A DNA stretch of 6,519 nucleotides from Rhodobacteraceae bacterium UBA6273 (GCA_002440625.1 DJUV01000053.1:1-6519); one strand, 5' to 3'; shown: positions 1 to 6,236, counted from the stretch's first letter. Notes: generated from the letters alone by a model not told the origin. Made by a program: numbers and translations.

Positions 1-1041
1 GAGATCATCGACCGGCTGCGCGAAGGTTCCGGCGCGAAGGCGCTTCTGGCGCTGAAATGCTTCGCCACCTGGTCGGCCTTCGACCTGATGCACGACCACA
101 TGGACGGCACGACCTCCTCCTCGCTTTTCGAGCTACGCCTTGGGCGCGAGAAGTTCGGCAAGGAAACCCACGCCTATTCCGTCGCCTGGGCCGATCACGA
201 GATTGCCGAGGCGGTCGGTTATGCAGACAAGATCATCTTCAATTCCATCGGCCAGTTGGAACGGTTCGACAACCAGTCGGCCACCATCCAGCGCGGCCTC
301 CGGCTCAACCCCCGCTTCTCGACCAGCGGATTCGACCTCGCCGACCCGGCGCGGCCCTTCTCGCGCCTTGGCGAATGGGATGCGGAGAAGATCGGCCAGG
401 TGATCGACCGCATTTCCGGCTTCATGATCCACTACAACTGCGAGAACCGCGATTTCGACCTTTTCGACCGGCAACTGACCCGGATCGAGACGGAGTTCGC
501 GCGACTTCTCGACAAGGTCAAATGGGTCAGCCTCGGCGGCGGCATCCATTTCACCGGCGAAGGCTATCCGGTCGATGACCTTGCCGCCCGCCTGAAGGTC
601 TTCAGCGACAGGTTCGGCGTGCAGGTCTATCTCGAACCCGGCGAAGCGGCGATCACCAATTCGACCTCGCTTGAGGTGACGGTGCTCGACATCCTCAACA
701 ATGGCAAGGATCTTGCCGTGGTCGACAGCTCGATCGAGGCGCATATGCTCGATCTCCTTATCTACCGTGAAAAGGCCAAGCTGCCGCAGGCGGGGAGCCA
801 CGAATACCAGATCTGCGGCAAGTCCTGCCTTGCCGGCGACATCTTCGGCGACGCGCGTTTCGAACGCCCGCTGTCGGTCGGCGACCGCATCTCCGTCGCG
901 GATGCAGCCGGGTACACGATGGTCAAGAAGAACTGGTTCAACGGCGTCAACATGCCGTCCATCGTCATGAGGGACCTCGACGGATCGCTCCGTCTGGTCC
1001 GTGAGTTCGGCTATGAGGACTACGCCTCTAGCCTGTCGTGA
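1..1041 (+). CDS. nspC: Carboxynorspermidine/carboxyspermidine decarboxylase, 5' end missing
   Basis: This is a PLP-dependent, alanine-racemase-fold (fold type III) decarboxylase that removes CO2 from carboxynorspermidine or carboxyspermidine, the last step of an SAM-independent polyamine route in the cytoplasm. The frame is open from base 1 and gives 346 residues to the TGA at 1039-1041; about 20-30 N-terminal residues lie outside the window. Visible landmarks, numbered from the window edge, are the LALKCF segment with the expected PLP lysine at 19, HYNCEN at 144-149, the glycine loop GGGIHF at 179-184, EPGEA at 212-216, and the CLAGD segment with Cys276, which matches the conserved active-site cysteine of ornithine-decarboxylase-like enzymes. 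The next gene encodes the dehydrogenase of the same pathway, which supports the call. Whether the product is spermidine or norspermidine cannot be read from sequence. Confidence 0.93.
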   Translation, partial: EIIDRLREGSGAKALLALKCFATWSAFDLMHDHMDGTTSSSLFELRLGREKFGKETHAYSVAWADHEIAEAVGYADKIIFNSIGQLERFDNQSATIQRGLRLNPRFSTSGFDLADPARPFSRLGEWDAEKIGQVIDRISGFMIHYNCENRDFDLFDRQLTRIETEFARLLDKVKWVSLGGGIHFTGEGYPVDDLAARLKVFSDRFGVQVYLEPGEAAITNSTSLEVTVLDILNNGKDLAVVDSSIEAHMLDLLIYREKAKLPQAGSHEYQICGKSCLAGDIFGDARFERPLSVGDRISVADAAGYTMVKKNWFNGVNMPSIVMRDLDGSLRLVREFGYEDYASSLS

Positions 1042-1056
1042 GCCTGTCACGCTCAC
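1038..1056 (+). other. Small hairpin between nspC and the dehydrogenase gene
   Basis: GTGAGC (1038-1043) and GCTCAC (1051-1056) form a perfect 6-bp stem with a 7-nt loop, overlapping the nspC stop codon. No T-tract follows, so it is not a standard Rho-independent terminator. It could stabilise or process the bicistronic mRNA, or be chance. Confidence 0.25.
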
Positions 1057-1077
1057 CCCTTCAACTGTCCTGAAGAC

Positions 1078-1083
1078 AAGGAG
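1078..1083 (+). promoter_or_regulatory. Ribosome binding site that fixes a GTG start
   Basis: AAGGAG lies 9 nt upstream of the GTG at 1093. This near-perfect Shine-Dalgarno sequence, together with the Rossmann motif beginning a few codons later, decides in favour of the GTG start over any downstream ATG. Confidence 0.8.
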
Positions 1084-1092
1084 ACAGCCGAA

Positions 1093-2331
1093 GTGAAACG
1101 GAATGTGCTTATCATTGGCGCCGGCGGCGTCGCCCAGGTCGTGGCGCACAAATGCGCGCAGAACAACGATGTGCTGGGCGACCTCCACATCGCAAGCCGC
1201 ACCAAGGCGAAATGCGAGGCGATCATCGCCAGCGTCCATGCCAAAGGCACGATGAAGGTGCCGGGCCGGTTTGACGGGCACGCCGTCGATGCGATGGACT
1301 CTGCCGCCGTGGCGGCCCTGATCCGCGCAACGGATGCGGAGATCGTCATCAACGTCGGCTCTTCTTTCGTCAACATGACCGTGCTTCAGGCCTGCATCGA
1401 CACCGGCGCCGCCTATATGGACACCGCGATCCACGAAGACCCCGCGAAGATCTGCGAGGCGCCGCCGTGGTACGGCAACTACGAATGGCAGCGACGCGAG
1501 GCTGCGGCGAAAGCCGGCGTCACCGCGATTCTCGGCGTCGGCTTCGACCCGGGCGTGGTCAATGCCTATGCGAGGCTCGCCGAAGAAGACTACCTCGACC
1601 GGATCGACAGCATCGACATCGTCGATATCAACGCCGGATCGCATGGCCGCTGGTTCGCGACCAACTTCGACCCCGAGATCAACTTCCGCGAATTCACCGG
1701 CACGGTCTATTCCTGGCAGGGCGGCAAGTGGCAGTCGAACACGATGTTCGAGGTCGGCGAGGTGTGGGACCTGCCCGTCGTCGGCAAGCAGAAGGCCTAC
1801 CTCACCGGGCATGACGAGGTGCATTCGCTTTCGGCCCGCTACCCGCAGGCCGATGTGCGCTTCTGGATGGGCTTCGGCGACCATTACATCAACGTCTTCA
1901 CGGTGCTGAAGAACCTCGGGCTTCTCTCCGAAAAGCCGGTGATGACCGCCGAGGGGCAGGAGGTCATTCCGCTGAAGCTCGTCAAGGCGGTGCTGCCCGA
2001 CCCGGCGAGCCTCGCGCCCGACTACACGGGCAAGACCTGCATCGGTGACGTGGTGAAGGGTGTGAAGGACGGCAAGCCGACCGAGGTCTTGATCTACAAC
2101 GTGGCCGACCACAAGGAAGCCTACGATGAGGTGGGCGCCCAGGGCATTTCCTATACCGCCGGCGTGCCGCCCGTCGCCGCCGCGATCCTGATCGCGAACG
2201 GGACGTGGGATGTGAAAAAGATGGCAAATGTCGAAGACCTCGACCCCCGGCCTTTCATCTCGCTTCTGAACCGCATGGGCCTTCCCACCCGTGTGAAGGA
2301 TGCGAAGGGAGACCGGTCAGTGGAGTTCTGA
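1093..2331 (+). CDS. Carboxynorspermidine/carboxyspermidine dehydrogenase (saccharopine dehydrogenase family)
   Basis: The protein has 412 residues, the usual length for this family. It is expected to catalyse NADPH-dependent reductive condensation of aspartate beta-semialdehyde with a diamine (putrescine or 1,3-diaminopropane), giving the carboxylated polyamine that the upstream nspC product decarboxylates. The N terminus is a Rossmann strand and loop, NVLIIGAGGVAQ at residues 4-15, with the GxGGV nucleotide-binding signature. VINVGSSFVNMTVLQACIDT and YMDTAIHED further in are typical of the saccharopine dehydrogenase/Lys1-like fold. A GTG start with AAGGAG 9 nt upstream is clear. It lies 51 bp after nspC on the same strand, so the two are probably co-transcribed. 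The generic alternative, a true saccharopine dehydrogenase, is much less likely next to nspC. Confidence 0.92.
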   Translation: MKRNVLIIGAGGVAQVVAHKCAQNNDVLGDLHIASRTKAKCEAIIASVHAKGTMKVPGRFDGHAVDAMDSAAVAALIRATDAEIVINVGSSFVNMTVLQACIDTGAAYMDTAIHEDPAKICEAPPWYGNYEWQRREAAAKAGVTAILGVGFDPGVVNAYARLAEEDYLDRIDSIDIVDINAGSHGRWFATNFDPEINFREFTGTVYSWQGGKWQSNTMFEVGEVWDLPVVGKQKAYLTGHDEVHSLSARYPQADVRFWMGFGDHYINVFTVLKNLGLLSEKPVMTAEGQEVIPLKLVKAVLPDPASLAPDYTGKTCIGDVVKGVKDGKPTEVLIYNVADHKEAYDEVGAQGISYTAGVPPVAAAILIANGTWDVKKMANVEDLDPRPFISLLNRMGLPTRVKDAKGDRSVEF

Positions 2332-2354
2332 CGGAACCGGAATGCCCCGGTCCG
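2332..2354 (+). terminator. Hairpin directly after the polyamine operon, possible weak terminator
   Basis: CGGA-CCGG (2332-2340, with one bulged A at 2336) pairs with CCGGTCCG (2347-2354), giving 8 GC-rich base pairs around a 6-nt loop, immediately after the TGA at 2329-2331. The downstream bases (CATTGAGACC) are not T-rich, so termination may be inefficient or Rho-assisted. The hairpin may instead protect the upstream mRNA 3' end while allowing read-through into the transporter gene. Confidence 0.4.
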
Positions 2355-2414
2355 CATTGAGACCCCATGCGCGGATCGGCGCGGCCCCTGGTCGTGCGGG
2401 ATGGGGTGTCGAAA

Positions 2415-3590
2415 ATGGTCCAGATGTTTCCTTCGCGGAAGGACACCGGCAAGACCCACTCGGTGCATTCCTGGGCGGTAATCTGCATTTTTATCATCCT
2501 TCTTGGCGCCGCCGTCGCCTATGCGCGCCAGTTCCTGATGCCGGTCACGCTGGCGGTGCTTCTCTTCTTCGTCTTCGTGCCGATCCGACGCTGGCTCTGG
2601 CGCAAGGGCATATCACCGGTCGTCACCGCGACAGGGATCACCGCGCTTCTGATCGTGTTCGTGATCGTGATGGGGACGATGCTGGTGACCCCCGCGCGCC
2701 AGTTCATGAACGACATCCCGCAGATCAGCCAGCAGCTCGAGGAAAAGTTTCAGGCGCTGAAAGCATCGTTCAAGTCCCTGCAACGGGCCGCCGAAAAGAT
2801 CGGCGAGATCGCCGCCGCGTCGCCCGAAGCGCCGGCGACACCAACCGTTGTTGCGCAAAGTGACGGGGGCTCGGTCAGCATCGGCGTCGTAACCGCCGCC
2901 ACCTCCTATGTGCCGGCCTTCTTTTCGCAGCTCCTGCTCACACTTCTCCTGCTCTATTTCATGCTTGCGTCGGGCGACCTCCTCTACCTGAAGATCGTCC
3001 AGAGCTTCGACACCATGCGCGACAAGCGCCGCGCCTATCTGGCCTTGCGTGAGATCGAGGACAGCATCGGCAACTACCTCGGTGCGATCACGATCATCAA
3101 TCTCGGCCTGGGCCTCGCTATCGGCGCCGTGCTTTATGCGCTCGGCATGCCCTCGGCCTCGATGTTCGGGGCGATGGCGTTCCTTCTGAACTTCATCCCC
3201 TATATCGGCATGCTGATCGGCACCGCCATCATCGGCGTCGTCGGTCTTGTCAGCTTCGACGGCTATTTCGTGCCGCTGATGGCGGCCCTCAGCTACATCC
3301 TCATCAATTCCATCGAAGGCCAGATCATCACGCCCTACTTCATCTCGCGCAGGCTCAGGATGAACACGGTGGTGGTGTTCCTGTCGGTGGCGCTCTGGGC
3401 CTGGCTCTGGTCCGTCATCGGCATGATCGTAGCCGTGCCGCTTCTGGTGGTGATCCGCGTTCTCAGCGAACACATCCCGGCGCTGGAGAAGTTCGGCAAC
3501 TTCCTTGCCGACGACCGACCCCCGGCCATCGACCCGAACGACGAGGATGACGAAGCGGCAGAAGCAGAAGAGCAGAAACAACCCGCCTGA
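2415..3590 (+). CDS. AI-2E family (PerM/TqsA-like) membrane transporter
   Basis: This polytopic inner-membrane protein belongs to the AI-2E transporter family; characterised members export autoinducer-2 or act as ion/proton antiporters, and the substrate here is unknown. Numbering from the ATG at 2415 (391 residues), hydrophobic segments lie near 20-38, 40-56 and 69-92. A polar, partly helical domain follows at 93-160, then a segment near 165-185 and a C-terminal hydrophobic bundle. Family landmarks are FLLNFIPYIG at 256-265 and the EGQIITPYF motif from Glu301, followed by an LWAWLWSVIG and VPLLVVI block. The C-terminal tail (DPNDEDDEAAEAEEQ) is strongly acidic. ATG 2415 has GGGG 8 nt upstream; an upstream in-frame ATG at 2367 would add 16 residues but has only a weak ribosome site. 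It follows the polyamine genes on the same strand. Confidence 0.88.
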   Translation: MVQMFPSRKDTGKTHSVHSWAVICIFIILLGAAVAYARQFLMPVTLAVLLFFVFVPIRRWLWRKGISPVVTATGITALLIVFVIVMGTMLVTPARQFMNDIPQISQQLEEKFQALKASFKSLQRAAEKIGEIAAASPEAPATPTVVAQSDGGSVSIGVVTAATSYVPAFFSQLLLTLLLLYFMLASGDLLYLKIVQSFDTMRDKRRAYLALREIEDSIGNYLGAITIINLGLGLAIGAVLYALGMPSASMFGAMAFLLNFIPYIGMLIGTAIIGVVGLVSFDGYFVPLMAALSYILINSIEGQIITPYFISRRLRMNTVVVFLSVALWAWLWSVIGMIVAVPLLVVIRVLSEHIPALEKFGNFLADDRPPAIDPNDEDDEAAEAEEQKQPA

Positions 3591-3601
3591 GCCCGCGGCG
3601 G
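3573..3601 (-). terminator. Terminator-like hairpin after the tRNA gene, overlapping the transporter 3' end
   Basis: Read on the - strand, CCGCC (3597-3601) pairs with GGCGG (3583-3587) around a 9-nt loop, followed by GTTGTTTCT. This T-rich tail is compatible with a short Rho-independent terminator for tRNA-Arg. It lies 13 bp beyond the tRNA 3' end and covers the last codons and stop of the convergent transporter gene. The stem is only 5 bp, so the call is tentative. Confidence 0.35.
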
Positions 3602-3613
3602 CAAGATTGAAGC

Positions 3614-3690
3614 TGGCGACCCCGGGAGGACTTGAACCCCCAACCCCAGACTTAGAAGGTCCGTGCTCTATCCAGTTGAGCTACGGGGCC
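3614..3690 (-). tRNA. tRNA-Arg (anticodon UCU)
   Basis: The - strand folds into a complete 77-nt cloverleaf including an encoded CCA (3614-3616) and discriminator G at 3617. The acceptor stem GGCCCCG (3690-3684) pairs with CGGGGTC (3624-3618), with one G-U pair. The D arm contains AGCTCAACTGGATAGAGC. The anticodon arm CGGAC/GTCTG encloses the loop CTTCTAA with anticodon TCT at 3656-3654. The T arm carries GGTTCAAGTCC. It would read AGA (and possibly AGG) arginine codons, which are rare in GC-rich genomes. It sits 31 bp downstream of the acetyltransferase gene on the same strand and 23 bp from the end of the convergent transporter gene. Confidence 0.97.
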
Positions 3691-3695
3691 GTGCG

Positions 3696-3711
3696 GCCCG
3701 CTTTATCGGGC
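3696..3711 (-). other. Hairpin between acetyltransferase gene and tRNA-Arg
   Basis: GCCCG and CGGGC form a 5-bp stem around ATAAAG (- strand) within the 31-bp gap. No T-tract follows. It could be a processing element between the mRNA and the tRNA precursor, or a poor terminator. Confidence 0.25.
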
Positions 3712-3721
3712 TGGCCGGGTG

Positions 3722-4183
3722 TCAGGCAAGCCTCAACGTCAGATAGACGCTCATCGGGTCCTCGCGATAGTCCGCGAAGGGCGGACAGGGGACAAAGCCC
3801 GCCGTCTCGTAAAGCCGCCGTGCCGCAAGGAAGCTTTCCTGCGATCCGGTTTCAAGGCTGAGCCGGTTGATGCCGCTCGCCAGCGCCTCGGCGACAAGAT
3901 GGTCGAGCATGCGCCGCGCGAGTCCGCGCCCGCGCAGCTCCGCCAGAACATGCATCGACTTGATCTCGCCCTCGTCCGCGCCGATTCGCTTGACCGCGCC
4001 CATGCCGATCGGCCGCCCGTCCTCGCGCATGACGTGGAAGGCGATGCCAGGTGCTGCAAGCTCGGAAGCATCCATCATGTGGATGCTTTCGGGCGGCGTG
4101 TCGGCATGCATCGCATGCGTATGGCGCGCCATCAGGTCGGCAAGATCGGCCCCGAGCGGGCTTTCCGGTCCGATCCGGATCAC
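3722..4183 (-). CDS. GNAT family N-acetyltransferase
   Basis: The 153-residue protein is a single GNAT domain that should transfer an acetyl group from acetyl-CoA to an amine; the substrate is unknown. Motif A is clear: IKSMHVLAELRGRGLARRML, with the acetyl-CoA pyrophosphate-binding RGRGLA at residues 84-89. The C-terminal half carries SLETG followed by AARRLYETAGF, a typical motif B region, and a CPPFADYREDPMSVYLTL ending that resembles the YsnE-like subgroup of small acetyltransferases. The start is GTG at 4183-4181, and its GTGA overlaps the TGA of the upstream secreted-protein gene by 4 bp. This arrangement is typical of translational coupling. A GGGGG run lies a few bases upstream of the GTG and may act as its ribosome site. 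It is the last protein gene before tRNA-Arg. Confidence 0.9.
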   Translation of the reverse strand: MIRIGPESPLGADLADLMARHTHAMHADTPPESIHMMDASELAAPGIAFHVMREDGRPIGMGAVKRIGADEGEIKSMHVLAELRGRGLARRMLDHLVAEALASGINRLSLETGSQESFLAARRLYETAGFVPCPPFADYREDPMSVYLTLRLA

Positions 4184-5637
4184 TGCGCCCCCATGCCGGT
4201 CATGGCGCTCATGTCGACGCCGTTGATGGTGAACTTGCCATCGGCACCCATCTGGACATCCCAGCTGTAGCTGTCCGTCCCTTCGGGCTTGGCCATGCCG
4301 CGCGCCATCATGATGACGGGAATCGCCTGCTGGCTGACCTCGGGCGGCGCCGTTTCAAGCGCCTTCATCACCGCATCAAGCCCGGTGGCCTTCAGAAGCG
4401 CCGAACCGACCGGCATCGGCGCGGCAGGCCCCGCTGTCATCGCGCCTTGCAGCGACAGGGAGTAGATGTTCCCGGTCACGTTCGACGGCGCCACGGTCGT
4501 CTGGAATGTCCCGTCGGGCAGAAGCGCCTGCATCAGCCGGGCATTGACCTCGTCCGAAAGCTTTCCTTCCGGCTTCATCTCATCGAGCAGTATCTGCGCC
4601 GGCGCGGCGAGGTCGAAACTGTCGAAGGTGAAATCGAGCGTGACCTCGTGCGGCAGAAGCGGCGGCACCCAGGCCGGCATCATCTCTTCCGGCAGCTTCA
4701 GGCCGGTGAGCGCGATCTTTTCGTGCAGCTTGCCGTCCGCCGTGGCGCCGCTCACGTCGACGACGACATCTGCCTTTTCGGCCGAAAAGCCGCCCATCGG
4801 CGTCGTGCCTGCAAGGTTGGTGATGGTGCCCGTGCCGGACATGCCGTCGAAGAACGGCAGCGCGGCGCGGATGCCGGATTTCATTGCGTCGAAATCTGCC
4901 TTGATCGCCGCCTCGCCCGGATGCGCCACGAACCAGGCCCAGAGGTCAAGGAGTTCGCCCGTGCGCATCGCGGAAATCTTGCTGTCGCCCACATAGCTGT
5001 CGGCGGTCAGCGTCACATCCATCGGCATCGGCATCCCGTCCGACGGCGGCACGGTGAAGGTCTCGGTCAGGCCCGTCACCGTATAGTTCGCCGTGGCGTC
5101 CACGCCGCCGGTGGCGACGGTAGCGGCGCTCGCGATGTCAAGCTTGTCGATGGCGTAGGACACGTTCATCGCCGGCTGACCCGGCTGGGTGATCGACTCG
5201 TTCACCGTCAGGCCGGCAATGACGCCTTCGCTCGACTCGAAGGCCTTCAGCGTCTCGTCGTAGACGCCGCTCCAGTCATAGCTTTCAGCCTGCACGTCCA
5301 GCGTGAGTGCTCCGGGGATGTTCACGCTGAACGAGGCCGGCCCGGCCTGTGTCACCTTCCACTTGCCACCGCCAAGCTCGGCGACCTCGAAGTCGATGGC
5401 GGATACCGTGGCGCCCGACGCGGCATCGCCCGCCGCCGCAAGCAGCTTCGACGGATCGATCGCCACGACATAGCCGTCGCCCGAAGGCGTGACCGTCACG
5501 ACACCCTCGGTCTTGCCGAGATAGGTCTGGAACACCTCGGTCAGGCGCGCGGCGCCCTCGGACGTTGCGGTCTGGGCAAGGGCAGGAACGGCGGCGGACA
5601 GCGCCGCGACGAAGGCGAACGGGAAACTGCGGATCAT
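4180..5637 (-). CDS. Secreted protein of unknown function, DUF2125/DUF945-like
   Basis: I do not recognise a defined function. From the ATG at 5637 the protein has 485 residues. It begins with a Sec signal peptide, MIRSFPFAFVAALSAAVPALAQ, with likely cleavage after Ala21, so the mature protein should be periplasmic or outer-membrane associated. The body is rich in alternating hydrophobic/polar stretches that suggest a beta-rich fold, is poor in basic residues and contains no cysteine. The closing segment SYSWDVQMGADGKFTINGVDM recalls the end of YdgA-like (DUF945) proteins, and the overall look fits DUF2125 proteins of Rhodobacterales; both are impressions, not searches. AGGA lies 8 nt before ATG 5637; an upstream in-frame ATG at 5715 would overlap the previous gene and bury the signal peptide, so it is rejected. 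It lies 31 bp after the NDUFS4-like gene and overlaps the GNAT gene by 4 bp. Confidence 0.82.
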   Translation of the reverse strand: MIRSFPFAFVAALSAAVPALAQTATSEGAARLTEVFQTYLGKTEGVVTVTPSGDGYVVAIDPSKLLAAAGDAASGATVSAIDFEVAELGGGKWKVTQAGPASFSVNIPGALTLDVQAESYDWSGVYDETLKAFESSEGVIAGLTVNESITQPGQPAMNVSYAIDKLDIASAATVATGGVDATANYTVTGLTETFTVPPSDGMPMPMDVTLTADSYVGDSKISAMRTGELLDLWAWFVAHPGEAAIKADFDAMKSGIRAALPFFDGMSGTGTITNLAGTTPMGGFSAEKADVVVDVSGATADGKLHEKIALTGLKLPEEMMPAWVPPLLPHEVTLDFTFDSFDLAAPAQILLDEMKPEGKLSDEVNARLMQALLPDGTFQTTVAPSNVTGNIYSLSLQGAMTAGPAAPMPVGSALLKATGLDAVMKALETAPPEVSQQAIPVIMMARGMAKPEGTDSYSWDVQMGADGKFTINGVDMSAMTGMGAQ

Positions 5638-5668
5638 GGGAAATATCCTGAGAGGCTGCTTTGGGAAA

Positions 5669-5980
5669 TCAATGGGTCCAGGGCGCGCGGCGGTCGGTGG
5701 CGAAATTCTCGCCATAACCGCGCGTACGGATGTTGGCCTTGCGCTTGTGCGGTTCGGACAGGGTGTAGTCGATGCCGTTTTCGCGGGCGTAGTCTTCCGC
5801 CGCTTCCCGGCTTTCGAACCTGAGGCGGACCTGGCTCTGGGTGTCGTCGGAACTGGTCCAGCCCATCAAGGGATCAATGTCGCGCGCCGAGCCCTGGCCG
5901 AAATCCAAAAGCCAGTGGCTGGTCTTGGCAGTCCCTGACTGCATGGCGGTCTTGGCAGGCTGATAGATGCGCGCGCGCAT
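5669..5980 (-). CDS. NADH dehydrogenase (complex I) NDUFS4-like accessory subunit
   Basis: The 103-residue protein matches the conserved ETC complex I subunit region, the family of mitochondrial NDUFS4 (18 kDa/AQDQ subunit), which sits on the peripheral arm of NADH:ubiquinone oxidoreductase and helps assembly and stability. Signature features are [19 protein letters not shown] at 2-20, HWLLDF at 22-27, [11 protein letters not shown] at 36-46, the VRLRF strand at 51-55, the [14 protein letters not shown] helix and turn at 59-72, and a basic C-terminal tail. There is no signal peptide and no cysteine; the family's 'Fe-S protein' name is historical. It acts on the cytoplasmic face of the inner membrane. 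GGAG lies 8 nt upstream of the ATG and a promoter lies at 6010-6038, making it the first gene of a likely three-gene operon. The main complex I (nuo) genes are not in the window. Confidence 0.93.
   Translation of the reverse strand: MRARIYQPAKTAMQSGTAKTSHWLLDFGQGSARDIDPLMGWTSSDDTQSQVRLRFESREAAEDYARENGIDYTLSEPHKRKANIRTRGYGENFATDRRAPWTH
5967..5980. repeat. 14-bp perfect GC-alternating palindrome on a start codon
   Basis: ATGCGCGCGCGCAT is identical on both strands and covers the ATG and next codons of the NDUFS4-like gene. In the - strand mRNA it could form a 5-bp stem with a 4-nt loop that hides the start codon, and as DNA it is an alternating purine-pyrimidine tract. Confidence 0.7.
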
Positions 5981-6009
5981 GGGTTTTCTCCGGGGCAGTG
6001 TCGCGCAAC

Positions 6010-6038
6010 GTTATCGGGAAATTTCGCCTTTTCCGCAA
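6010..6038 (-). promoter_or_regulatory. Probable sigma70-type promoter of the NDUFS4-like operon
   Basis: On the - strand, TTGCGG (6038-6033) and GATAAC (6015-6010) are separated by exactly 17 bp, with an A/T-rich spacer. Transcription would start near 6003 and leave a leader of roughly 23 nt containing the GGAG ribosome site before the ATG at 5980. The -35 box overlaps a 5-3-5 dyad (GCAAG/CTTGC, 6035-6047). Confidence 0.5.
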
Positions 6039-6062
6039 GGGGCTTGCTCGTGGGCGAGGGGT

Positions 6063-6127
6063 CTGACTGCCGGCCGATCGGGAGCGTGGGTGGGTGGTGG
6101 GGTGGGTGCCTTCTGGCCGGCAGTCAG
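6063..6127. repeat. Perfect 13-bp inverted repeat with a 39-nt loop
   Basis: CTGACTGCCGGCC (6063-6075) is the exact reverse complement of GGCCGGCAGTCAG (6115-6127). A perfect 13-bp pair this close is far beyond chance for a noncoding gap of about 300 bp. The element lies 24 bp upstream of the -35 box of the - strand promoter and about 160 bp before uvrB. The loop is G-rich and carries a quadruplex motif. No clear target-site duplication flanks it, so it does not read as an insertion sequence. It also lies between divergent genes, where a terminator for either is not expected. Confidence 0.9.
6088..6106 (+). other. G-quadruplex motif in the loop of the inverted repeat
   Basis: The + strand has four G-runs in the order GGG, T, GGG, TGGT, GGGG, T, GGG, which satisfies the G3+N1-7 rule with loops of 1, 4 and 1 nt, a composition associated with stable quadruplexes. 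A further GGG lies at 6080-6082. The complementary strand is C-rich. It sits entirely inside the loop of the 13-bp inverted repeat. Confidence 0.8.
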
Positions 6128-6170
6128 GTGCTTTACGCCCCTTCTTTGTAGGAGCGATTCTTACGCAACA

Positions 6171-6183
6171 CAACTATAAGTTG
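6171..6183 (+). promoter_or_regulatory. Dyad containing a -10-like TATAAG box
   Basis: CAACT-ATA-AGTTG is a 5-3-5 inverted repeat, and TATAAG (6175-6180) matches five of six positions of the -10 consensus. No good -35 box is seen 16-18 bp upstream. It may be an upstream uvrB promoter or a regulator site; evidence is weak. Confidence 0.25.
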
Positions 6184-6236
6184 ATCGGATGTGAAGATTT
6201 GTCGCGCCCACCTCCGCCGCATCGCCGCGCCTGGCC

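Noticed and set aside
57..578. 173-codon + strand frame overlapping nspC
   Set aside because: Arg/Pro-rich out-of-frame reading of nspC; the nspC frame is open from base 1 and carries all catalytic motifs.
133..2112. 659-codon open frame on the - strand opposite nspC and the dehydrogenase gene
   Set aside because: It spans two well-recognised genes in antisense, its product is rich in Asp, Val, Arg and His as expected from complementing GC-rich codons, and it matches no family I know.
2613..3581. 322-codon open frame on the - strand opposite the transporter gene
   Set aside because: Its translation is a highly charged Asp/His/Arg-rich sequence without motifs, while the + strand encodes a clear membrane protein with family motifs.
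4051..5823. 590-codon open frame on the + strand opposite the secreted-protein gene
   Set aside because: Its product is dominated by Arg, His and Gly with no domain signature, the typical shadow of a GC-rich gene. The - strand frame has a signal peptide, ribosome site and coupled neighbour.
6063..6127. Inverted repeat as a transposon end pair or MITE
   Set aside because: The element is only 65 bp and no convincing target-site duplication flanks it; only a GGT/GT similarity is seen, which is too short to count.
5967..6179. 70-codon + strand frame across the divergent intergenic region
   Set aside because: It starts with the same MRAR as the NDUFS4-like protein only because of the palindrome. 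It has no ribosome site and runs through the inverted repeat and G-rich loop.
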